DNA of 12,074 nucleotides from Bacteroidota bacterium (lineage in GTDB: Bacteria; Bacteroidota; Ignavibacteria; Ignavibacteriales; Ignavibacteriaceae). Under the pieces are notes generated by a model. It was given only the letters and a program-made list of their open reading frames with translations, searched no databases and was not told where the DNA came from. This document shows, piece after piece, positions 5,811 to 12,074 of the stretch. Location of the stretch: positions 1-12,074 of the forward strand of contig JAEXTA010000004.1 of NCBI GenBank assembly GCA_023453665.1, given 5' to 3'. The position numbers and the translations under genes were made by a program. The first letter of the stretch is position 1, and each line of letters begins with the position of its first letter.

Positions 5811-7215
5811 AGATAGCAATGTGTTCATTTTTCGTTTCAAAAACTTTTATCACCCCATAATTTTTCTCGAAGTTTAATTTATCACCCCGTAAATAAAACA
5901 TCACTTCAGGGTATTCGTGTATTATATAGTCGGGTTTATAATGATCAACAAGCCGATTATAATTTTTGTTCAGTAAGTGTTGTGAAATTTCAGGATTAAC
6001 TAATCCTAAAGCATCAATCATCTTCCCTTTTTTGTAATGATAACTAAGTATGCCAATATCATCTGCAGCAATTGAAGAACCTTCCTCGACGTTTTGATTC
6101 AGCCATTCAGTCACTTTAATAAAATTAGTGTACTTGGCGTTAAACCCTTCAATAATATTTTTTGCAGGAAGCATTATTGCAGTTAAAAAAAGAATCACTA
6201 TTAAAATTCTTTTATGAATCTGACTTTTCACAACAATTGAAACAAATAAGGAGAAAGTTATTGAAAGCATTATCGTGAATGGTATATAATACCACTTATA
6301 TGGTGGTGCGTTGATCACAAACGCATATAAAATAAATAAGGCAATTGACCAGTAAGAAAGGATTTTTATACCATCGTTTTCAAATAATCTGATTTGTTTC
6401 ACTCTAAAATAGATAAGACTGATAATGAACAATAATAGAATACCCCCGATTGTGATAATCTTTCCCGGAATATAAATTATACTTCCCGTAAGAAATACTA
6501 ATCCATCACCGAATATTCCCAATTTGCTCTGCGTAAGTTTTAATGATATTGTGGTTGGAAGATATGAATCAAAATAAACCTTACTGAACACAAACCAGGG
6601 GACTACCATCAGTATGAACCAAAAAATTATTTTTAATGATGGTATCTTTCTGTATTTAATAACATAAAACAGGAATAATATTCCTGCAAAAAGAAATGAA
6701 TCCAATCTTGCTAAAACACTTAGCCCGGCTAGTGAAAATGAAAAAGCAAATTGCTCACGGGTAAAGAAATAAACAGATGCTAAAATAAGGGCAAGATTTA
6801 AGAATGTTTCCATACCGAAACCATATTTCAGCACCGGCATCGAAAAAAATATTAAAGAAGTGATTAAGAATCTCTCATCATTCTTTAAAAGTTTGTAAAG
6901 AAAGTATAAAATAACAACGACTGAAAGTACAGATAATATACCTCCGATGTATTCCAGGCTGTTTGGAAATATTGACTTAGCAGGAAAATAGATGATTGCT
7001 AAAAGAATAGTATAAAGAGGTGAAGTTGTAGCATTAATCTTTTCCCCTATGTTAAATACATAACCATTTCCATCGGCAATGTTTTTTGCATATTGATAAA
7101 AGATATATGCATCATCAAGTCTGAAGAACATAAATCCCGTAAAAAACACAAAGACAGTAACTGTCAGAAGTATAAAATTAATTTTGTTCATTTTGTTTAT
7201 AAAATTATAAAACAT
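5782..7215 (-). CDS. Polytopic membrane protein, GT-C-type glycosyltransferase-like
   Basis: The 477-aa protein has about 10-12 hydrophobic segments and a soluble C-terminal ~100 residues. The first predicted loop after TM1 reads RLDDAYIFYQYAKNIADGNGYVFN (from residue 32), then GEKINATTSPLYTILLA. The Asp pair D34-D35, the G-x-G and the T-SPL are typical of GT-C enzymes that use polyprenyl-phosphate sugars, such as ArnT/PMT-like and mycobacterial AftB-like proteins. The tail has DDIGILSYHYKKGKMIDALGLVNPEI, a pattern also found in that group. It probably glycosylates an envelope lipid, polysaccharide or protein from the periplasmic side; donor and acceptor are unknown. Start choice is uncertain. 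ATG 7215 gives an 8-residue extension, while the in-frame ATG at 7191 starts directly before TM1, and neither has a clear ribosome site. The gene stands alone, with its 3' end inside the neighbour's terminator. Confidence 0.78.
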   Translation of the reverse strand: MFYNFINKMNKINFILLTVTVFVFFTGFMFFRLDDAYIFYQYAKNIADGNGYVFNIGEKINATTSPLYTILLAIIYFPAKSIFPNSLEYIGGILSVLSVVVILYFLYKLLKNDERFLITSLIFFSMPVLKYGFGMETFLNLALILASVYFFTREQFAFSFSLAGLSVLARLDSFLFAGILFLFYVIKYRKIPSLKIIFWFILMVVPWFVFSKVYFDSYLPTTISLKLTQSKLGIFGDGLVFLTGSIIYIPGKIITIGGILLLFIISLIYFRVKQIRLFENDGIKILSYWSIALFILYAFVINAPPYKWYYIPFTIMLSITFSLFVSIVVKSQIHKRILIVILFLTAIMLPAKNIIEGFNAKYTNFIKVTEWLNQNVEEGSSIAADDIGILSYHYKKGKMIDALGLVNPEISQHLLNKNYNRLVDHYKPDYIIHEYPEVMFYLRGDKLNFEKNYGVIKVFETKNEHIAIYKRKAPQDL

Positions 7216-7337
7216 TTTATTGAATATGAATTTATAATTACCTCATTTGGATATTGATATTAGCATTCAAGCCGAATATCTTTTGACTGTTAATAATTAA
7301 ATGTAGGAAACGGTTTTTAACTGTTCCGGAATGTAAT
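7216..7337. promoter_or_regulatory. Divergent intergenic region serving the GT-C-like and DUF4159 genes
   Basis: These 122 AT-rich bases separate two head-to-head genes and must hold promoters for both. A TTGACT hexamer occurs at 7283-7288, but no good -10 partner sits at 16-18 nt. An imperfect hairpin (GGAA-A-CGGTT against AACTGTTCC, 7306-7327, one bulge and one G-U) ends 10 nt before ATG 7338, so it would lie in the DUF4159 leader. Confidence 0.45.
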
Positions 7338-8009
7338 ATGCAAATCAAGCAGACAATACAAATATTTTTGATAATATTTTTTCTTCTGGCAATAACAATT
7401 GAAGCACAAACTGAATCATCGTTCAGAATTGTGCGTCTAAAATACAGCGGCGGAGGTGACTGGTATAATGATCCTTCGGCAGAAGTTAACCTGTTAAGAT
7501 TCATTAAAGAAAACACGAACATAAAAGTAAAAGAAGAGTACAAGTTTGTTGACCTTTCCGGTGATGAAATATTCTCATACCCGTTTTTGTTTATGACGGG
7601 TCATGGCAATGTTACTTTCAGTCAGTCAGAAGCAGAAAGATTAAGGAAATATCTTGAAGCCGGAGGGTTTTTATATATTGATGATGATTATGGTCTTGAC
7701 AAAGCAATCAGAAGAGAAATGAAAAAAGTACTCCCTTCAAATAATTTTGTAGAACTTCCTTTTACACATCCTATTTATAACAATGTTTTTGAATTTAATT
7801 CAGGTCCTCCTAAAACACACGAACATGATAAAAACGCTCCCCGCGGGTTTGGAATTTTTATCGGTAATAAATTAGCAGTTTATTATACGGTTGAATCAAA
7901 CCCGAGTGACGGATGGGCTGATGCGGAAGTTCATAATGATCCGGCAATTAAGAGAGAAGAAGCACTGAAGTTCGGAACTAATATTGTAGTTTATGCGCTT
8001 ACTAATTGA
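7338..8009 (+). CDS. Exported DUF4159 domain protein
   Basis: This 223-aa protein starts with a Sec signal peptide (FLIIFFLLAIT core, likely cleaved after IEA at residue 23). The rest matches the DUF4159 family (PF13709). It has LKYSGGGDWYNDPSAEVNLL (34-53), YPFLFMTGHG (81-90), LRKYLEAGGFLYIDDDYG (102-119), FTHPIYN (142-148), SDGWAD (190-195) and FGTNIVVYALT near the end. The fold is thought to resemble ThuA/class I amidotransferase-like domains, but I see no amidotransferase Cys, so binding seems likelier than catalysis. Family members occur in clusters with MoxR ATPases, DUF58/VWA proteins and BatA-like membrane proteins. Here the partner is the DUF4175 gene 47 nt downstream, making a probable two-gene operon. 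The start is supported by the signal peptide directly following it and a weak GGA 7 nt upstream. Confidence 0.88.
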   Translation: MQIKQTIQIFLIIFFLLAITIEAQTESSFRIVRLKYSGGGDWYNDPSAEVNLLRFIKENTNIKVKEEYKFVDLSGDEIFSYPFLFMTGHGNVTFSQSEAERLRKYLEAGGFLYIDDDYGLDKAIRREMKKVLPSNNFVELPFTHPIYNNVFEFNSGPPKTHEHDKNAPRGFGIFIGNKLAVYYTVESNPSDGWADAEVHNDPAIKREEALKFGTNIVVYALTN

Positions 8010-8025
8010 GTTGTCATTAAAAAGT

Positions 8026-8054
8026 TTAAGAGAAAGAATAAGATTAAGAGAAAG
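8026..8054 (+). repeat. Two copies of TTAAGAGAAAG, 18-nt period, between DUF4159 and DUF4175 genes
   Basis: TTAAGAGAAAG occurs at 8026-8036 and again at 8044-8054, and the second copy ends just before ATG 8057. The purine-rich second copy (GAGAAAG) may act as the weak ribosome site. It looks like a small local duplication. Confidence 0.7.
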
Positions 8055-8056
8055 TG

Positions 8057-11000
8057 ATGAGCGAGCAATCAGGGTTTTATAATGAAATACTAAAAAAGCT
8101 TGAAAGGCTTAACAGGAAAGAAACTATACGGGTTTTGCTTAACCGGATAATTCAAATTTCATTTTTGTTTGTGTCATGGTTTATTGTTTTTTCTTTTGCT
8201 GAGTTGATCGGATATTTCCCAATCTGGACAAGAACTCTATTCTTTTTTTCTTTATTGATTTTATTTTTTGCAATTATATTATTGAGCTTGTTGATTTTCA
8301 TTCCGGGTGTACATCACTGGTTTTCCAAAACAGATTATTTTTCTACTGCACAGAAAGTCGGGTTATTCTTTCCGGCAATAAAGGATGACCTTGTAAATGC
8401 AATGCAGCTTGTTGATGCAGGTTTAGTTTCGACTCTTTATTCACAAAACCTGAAAGATGCCGCATTCAGAAATGTTTACAACCGATCACGCGAATTGAAG
8501 TTTGAGAGTATCATTAACTTCGATCGTCAGAAAAAGCATGGGATGTTACTCTTTGTAACAACTTCAATTATTGTGTTGTTAGTCGCTTTCATTCCGGGTC
8601 TCACAAACGCTTCAGGCAGGATTATTAATTTTTCCGATGAATTTAAAAAACCACAAAAGTTTTATCTATCTGTTTTACCAGGGAATTACACTATCACAAA
8701 AGGCGAAGATGTTGAAATCAAAATAAATGTTGAAGGTGATAGACCAGGTTACGTATTTCTTGCAACAAAAGATGACGAACAAACCGATTATTCGCTGACA
8801 AAAGTTATGCGGGATTCTTCAGGCGATTATATTCAAAAATATTCTTCTGTAAGAAATTCATTTCTTTATTATGCTTACTTGGATGATATAACAAGTGATG
8901 AATACGAAATAACGATCATTGACAGACCTGTTATTTCAAACATATTGATAAATGTTACTCCGCCTGCTTACTCCGGATTAAAATCATTTCAACAAATTGA
9001 TAACGGAAATGTAACAGCCTTAATGGGAAGTAAAGTCGAATACAGAATCACATCATCTAAAGAAATAAAATCTGCTGAACTTGAATTTTCCGATTCAACA
9101 AAAATTGAATTGAAGCCGGCACTCACAGAAGCAAAATCATCATTCAATTTAAAAGGTGATAAAAATTATCACATCAATATTACCGATGTAAATGACAATG
9201 CAAATTTATTCCCGATTAATTATTCGCTTAAAGTTATTTTTGATTCTTACCCGTCAATTGATGTATTGATGCCTGCACAAAATGTTCAACTTGCAAATGA
9301 TAACCGCGTGAATCTTTCTGTAAGGATAGGTGATGACTATGGATTTAATAAACTACAGGTTCATTACCGACTTGCTGAATCAAAATACGAGACAACGCAG
9401 GAAAAATTCGCCGCATTTAATCTTGACATTCCTCTAAACCAAAAAGAAGCTGAAATAAATCAAACTTGGAATCTTTCCAATCTTAATCTTGCAACGGAGG
9501 ATGTTGTTCAATACTACTTTGAAATTTTTGATAACGATAATGTAAGTGGACCCAAATCAGTGAAGAGTGCAACTTACCTGATACGTGTGCCATCTCTCGA
9601 TGAACTGCTCGCAAAATCTGATGAAGTGCATAATGAAGCGCAGCAGAATCTGAAAGAAACTTTGCAGGAAGCAGAAGAACTGAAAAAAGAAATCGAGCAA
9701 ATAGAACGTGATCTTAAGCAAGAAAAAAAAGAATTAAGCTGGCAGGAAAAAGAAAAAATTGAAAAAGCGCTCGACAAGTTTGAAGAGCTACAGGAAAAAG
9801 CTGAACAGGTAAATGAGAAACTGGAACAAATGCAGGAGCAGCTTCAGGAGAATAATTTACTATCGAAAGAAACACTTGAGAAATATCTTGAACTGCAAAA
9901 ACTGATGGATGAACTTTCCAGCGAGGACATGAAAAAAGCCATGGAAAGAATGAAGAATATGCTTCAGAATATGAATCATCAGCAAGCTCAGGATCAGATG
10001 AAAGATTTTAAATTGGATGAAGAAAAATTCCAGCAAAGTATAGAAAGAACGATGAACCTTTTGAAAAGAATTCAGATAGAACAAAAGGTTGATGAACTGA
10101 TGAAGCGAACAGAAGAAATGACAAAGATGCAGGATGAGCTTGAAAAACAGACCTCGGAAAGTAATAACTCAAACCAGAAAAACCAGGAGCAGCTTGCAAA
10201 AAAACAGGATGACATAAGTAAGAGTTTAAAAGAGCTTGAAAAAGAAATGGAAAATCTTTCTGAAAAAATGAAAGAGCTTGAGGATATGCCGAATGATCAG
10301 ATGGAAAAATTAAATGAAGAATTTGATGAACAGAATAATGAGGAATTATCCGAGCAGGCAGAAAATGATCTGAAGCAAAACAAGAACCAGAGCGCTATAC
10401 AGAAACAGCAAAAGTTATCAAACAACATGAAAAAGATGAATCAGAAGATGCAGCAAATGCAGCAGTCAATGATGCAGCAGAACCAGATGCAGACTTTCAC
10501 CGATATGATGAAGATACTTGATAACCTGATCAATCTTTCCAAACAACAGGAGGAATTGAGAAAAGAATCACAGAATATGGATCCCAATTCATCTCAGGCA
10601 AATGAAAATGCACAGAAGCAAAATAATCTTCAAAAAAGTCTTGATAGAATACTTCAGCAGATGTCAGAAGTATCACAAAAAACATTCGCTATAACTCCTG
10701 AAATGGGTAAATCTCTTGGTGACGCAAAAAATGAAATGAACAATGCTATACAATCGATGCAGAACCGTAACACAGGTATGGCTTCAATGAACCAGGGCGA
10801 ATCAATGAAACACCTGAATGAAGCAGCATCGATGATGAAAAGTTCTATGGAGTCGATGATGCAGGGAAGTAACGGACAGGGTGGAATGATGTCGTTGATG
10901 CAGCAGCTTCAGCAAATGTCAGGACAGCAGATGAGCCTGAATAATCTTACTCAAATGCTTCAGCAAGGAAAGTCAGGACAATTATCACCACAACAGCAGT

Positions 11001-11443
11001 CTGAACTGCAAAGGTTAGGGCAGCAGCAGGAGTTGATAAGAAAGTCTTTGGAAGAGATGAACAAAGAGGCAAAACAATCGGGACAATCCAAGCGTCTTCC
11101 GGCTAATCTTGAAAATATTATGAAGCAGATGCAGGAAGTTATATCAGATATGAAAACTGAAAAGCTTGATGATGAGCTTCTTCAAAAGCAGGAAAAAATA
11201 TTATCGCGTTTGTTAGATGCACAGCGTTCGATAAACGAAAGAGATTTTGAAAAACAGCGTGAATCAAATACAGGGCAGAACGTTGTTCGGGAATCACCAT
11301 CTGATCTAAACTTTAATTCTGATAAAGGCAGAAACAGGATTCACGATGAATTAATAAAATCAGTTCAGGAAGGTTATTCACGCGATTATGAGGAACTAAT
11401 CCGAAAATATTTTGAGGCACTTCAGAAAGAGTCTTCCGACTGA
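8057..11443 (+). CDS. DUF4175-type giant membrane-anchored coiled-coil protein
   Basis: The protein is about 1128 aa. I prefer ATG 8057 over the in-frame GTG at 8054, since it is adjacent and ATG is the stronger codon. Two membrane segments (~31-52, ~60-83) and a third (~162-183) anchor it, as in DUF4175 proteins (PF13779). Residues ~185-510 form a beta-rich extracytoplasmic region with repeated Ig-like stretches (VTPPAYSG, FDSYPSIDVLMPAQNV, GDDYGFNKLQVHYRL, VVQYYFEIFDND). From ~513 to the end it is a very hydrophilic helical rod rich in E, K, Q, M and N, with nearly continuous heptads and a low-complexity MQ stretch encoded near 10441-10492. It closes with RDYEELIRKYFEALQK, a tail motif common in this family. 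A structural or scaffolding role in the envelope is likely, possibly with the upstream DUF4159 protein; the actual function is unknown. No nuclease, kinase or ATPase motif is visible. Confidence 0.85.
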   Translation: MSEQSGFYNEILKKLERLNRKETIRVLLNRIIQISFLFVSWFIVFSFAELIGYFPIWTRTLFFFSLLILFFAIILLSLLIFIPGVHHWFSKTDYFSTAQKVGLFFPAIKDDLVNAMQLVDAGLVSTLYSQNLKDAAFRNVYNRSRELKFESIINFDRQKKHGMLLFVTTSIIVLLVAFIPGLTNASGRIINFSDEFKKPQKFYLSVLPGNYTITKGEDVEIKINVEGDRPGYVFLATKDDEQTDYSLTKVMRDSSGDYIQKYSSVRNSFLYYAYLDDITSDEYEITIIDRPVISNILINVTPPAYSGLKSFQQIDNGNVTALMGSKVEYRITSSKEIKSAELEFSDSTKIELKPALTEAKSSFNLKGDKNYHINITDVNDNANLFPINYSLKVIFDSYPSIDVLMPAQNVQLANDNRVNLSVRIGDDYGFNKLQVHYRLAESKYETTQEKFAAFNLDIPLNQKEAEINQTWNLSNLNLATEDVVQYYFEIFDNDNVSGPKSVKSATYLIRVPSLDELLAKSDEVHNEAQQNLKETLQEAEELKKEIEQIERDLKQEKKELSWQEKEKIEKALDKFEELQEKAEQVNEKLEQMQEQLQENNLLSKETLEKYLELQKLMDELSSEDMKKAMERMKNMLQNMNHQQAQDQMKDFKLDEEKFQQSIERTMNLLKRIQIEQKVDELMKRTEEMTKMQDELEKQTSESNNSNQKNQEQLAKKQDDISKSLKELEKEMENLSEKMKELEDMPNDQMEKLNEEFDEQNNEELSEQAENDLKQNKNQSAIQKQQKLSNNMKKMNQKMQQMQQSMMQQNQMQTFTDMMKILDNLINLSKQQEELRKESQNMDPNSSQANENAQKQNNLQKSLDRILQQMSEVSQKTFAITPEMGKSLGDAKNEMNNAIQSMQNRNTGMASMNQGESMKHLNEAASMMKSSMESMMQGSNGQGGMMSLMQQLQQMSGQQMSLNNLTQMLQQGKSGQLSPQQQSELQRLGQQQELIRKSLEEMNKEAKQSGQSKRLPANLENIMKQMQEVISDMKTEKLDDELLQKQEKILSRLLDAQRSINERDFEKQRESNTGQNVVRESPSDLNFNSDKGRNRIHDELIKSVQEGYSRDYEELIRKYFEALQKESSD

Positions 11444-11473
11444 GTCATATTTTGTCTCTTCTCCTCTGCACTA

Positions 11474-11502
11474 TTGAAAAAATTCTTATTCCGTTATTTA
11501 AT
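11474..11502 (+). promoter_or_regulatory. Possible promoter for the GAF/PAS sensor gene
   Basis: TTGAAA (11474-11479) and TTTAAT (11497-11502) each match the sigma-70 consensus at 5 of 6 bases with the ideal 17-nt spacing, and lie ~43 nt before ATG 11545. The region is AT-rich, and sigma preferences in this phylum may differ, so this is tentative. Confidence 0.35.
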
Positions 11503-11544
11503 GCTTAAATTAAGTTTAAGTAAATTTATTCGAGTTATCATTAA

Positions 11545-12074
11545 ATGGAAGAAGTATTCAATTTTGCTCTTACACTGGCACTGCACATAAGTCAATGTGA
11601 AGCTGCATGCATATTGAAGATTTCAGACTCCGACAAAACATCGGTAGTGGAAAAATATAGAAATGAAACCACTCCTGATCGGACCATAAATTCAATCCTG
11701 CCTTTTATCAAAATTACTGATGGCTCAATTAAAATTTCACAACCTGGAAAGTTAATTGCGAATTATCCCAAAGTTGTGTATGGTGAAAAAATTTTTACCG
11801 TTGGGCAGCAAGGATATTATTTTGTTCTGATTTCACTTTCACAACCGAATATCAAACCATCAATAAAAAAGATGATAGATTCATTAATCCAAGTGTTAGG
11901 AGAAAATTATAGCAGTACCCTGATACATACGACTCCGGAAAATTCAGCTGATAAAAATCAATTCTTTATGCTTTCTGATGATTTTATCTTTTCATTGAAC
12001 CGGGAAGGGAAATTTATTGAGGTAAATCCGGCAGGCGAGTTTATGCTTGGTTATTCACTTAACGGACTAACCGG
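11545..12074 (+). CDS. GAF-like/PAS sensor protein, N-terminal part, runs off the right edge
   Basis: From ATG 11545 the frame stays open for 176 codons to the end of the window. Residues 1-~130 (MEEVFNFALTLALHISQ, CEAACILKISD, later GQQGYYFVLISLSQPN) look like a GAF-type sensory domain: a helix, a strand, and a late strand-helix pair. After a short linker, FMLSDDFIFSLNREGKFIEV, NPAGEFMLGYS and LNGLTG are an unmistakable PAS start. Such proteins usually continue into more PAS domains and a histidine kinase, diguanylate cyclase or similar output, which is not in view. H14, C18 and C22 fall on one helix face (i, i+4, i+8), which could bind a metal or haem, though this is speculative. There is no obvious Shine-Dalgarno. 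It follows the DUF4175 gene by 101 nt in the same direction but may have its own promoter. Confidence 0.8.
   Translation, partial: MEEVFNFALTLALHISQCEAACILKISDSDKTSVVEKYRNETTPDRTINSILPFIKITDGSIKISQPGKLIANYPKVVYGEKIFTVGQQGYYFVLISLSQPNIKPSIKKMIDSLIQVLGENYSSTLIHTTPENSADKNQFFMLSDDFIFSLNREGKFIEVNPAGEFMLGYSLNGLT

Noticed and set aside
7238..7543. 101-codon minus-strand frame
   Set aside because: It is antisense to the signal peptide and first motifs of the DUF4159 gene and occupies the divergent promoter region.
10441..10492. ATGCAGCA-like repeats as a tandem DNA repeat element
   Set aside because: They are codons of a Met/Gln-rich coiled coil with irregular spacing, so a coding explanation suffices.
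11504..11520. CTTAAA/TTTAAG inverted pair as a terminator of the DUF4175 gene
   Set aside because: The stem is only six A/T-rich pairs with no T-tract, too weak to support a terminator call.

Overview
The window is AT-rich, protein-dense DNA with eight CDSs plus a ninth cut by the right edge. I saw no tRNA, rRNA, insertion sequence or CRISPR array. The best taxonomic clue is the secreted protein at 3661-5742. It ends in a type IX secretion (T9SS) sorting domain of the 'QNFPNPFNPST...YFYKL...KKMLFLK' kind, which is abundant in Ignavibacteriota and related Bacteroidota/Chlorobiota-group bacteria. The DUF4159 and DUF4175 proteins and the weak Shine-Dalgarno signals at several genes fit. I infer an Ignavibacteriales-like Gram-negative bacterium.

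Layout. 1-901: 3' part of a MIO-type histidine/aromatic amino-acid ammonia-lyase. 910-984: a dyad-symmetric intergenic repeat built on a 9-nt period. 1016-2817: a translationally coupled pair, rmuC then a GNAT acetyltransferase, joined by an ATGA overlap. 2818-2930: a second dyad-symmetric repeat, on a 10-nt period and carrying a GC-rich palindrome, which fills the gap between convergent genes. 2927-3394 (minus): an EVE-domain protein. 3395-3660: a divergent promoter region. 3661-5742: a large surface or secreted beta-helix protein with a T9SS tail, closed by a clear intrinsic terminator at 5775-5810. 5782-7215 (minus): a polytopic GT-C-like membrane glycosyltransferase. 7216-7337: a divergent intergenic region. 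7338-11443: a tight DUF4159-DUF4175 pair (exported protein, then a giant membrane-anchored coiled-coil protein). 11545-12074: start of a GAF/PAS sensor protein that runs off the window.

How the genes relate. Most of the window looks like ordinary chromosomal housekeeping and envelope genes in short transcription units. Two functional themes stand out. One is the rmuC/GNAT coupling, with an EVE protein (possible modified-nucleic-acid reader) next door. The other is the envelope-associated DUF4159/DUF4175 pair, a family usually met near MoxR AAA+ ATPases and VWA/DUF58 proteins, none of which is visible here. The most unusual DNA-level features are the two phased repeats at 910-984 and 2818-2930. 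They share no unit sequence but follow the same design: about 7-nt cores in strict 9- or 10-nt register, inverted around a centre, sitting directly behind a stop codon.
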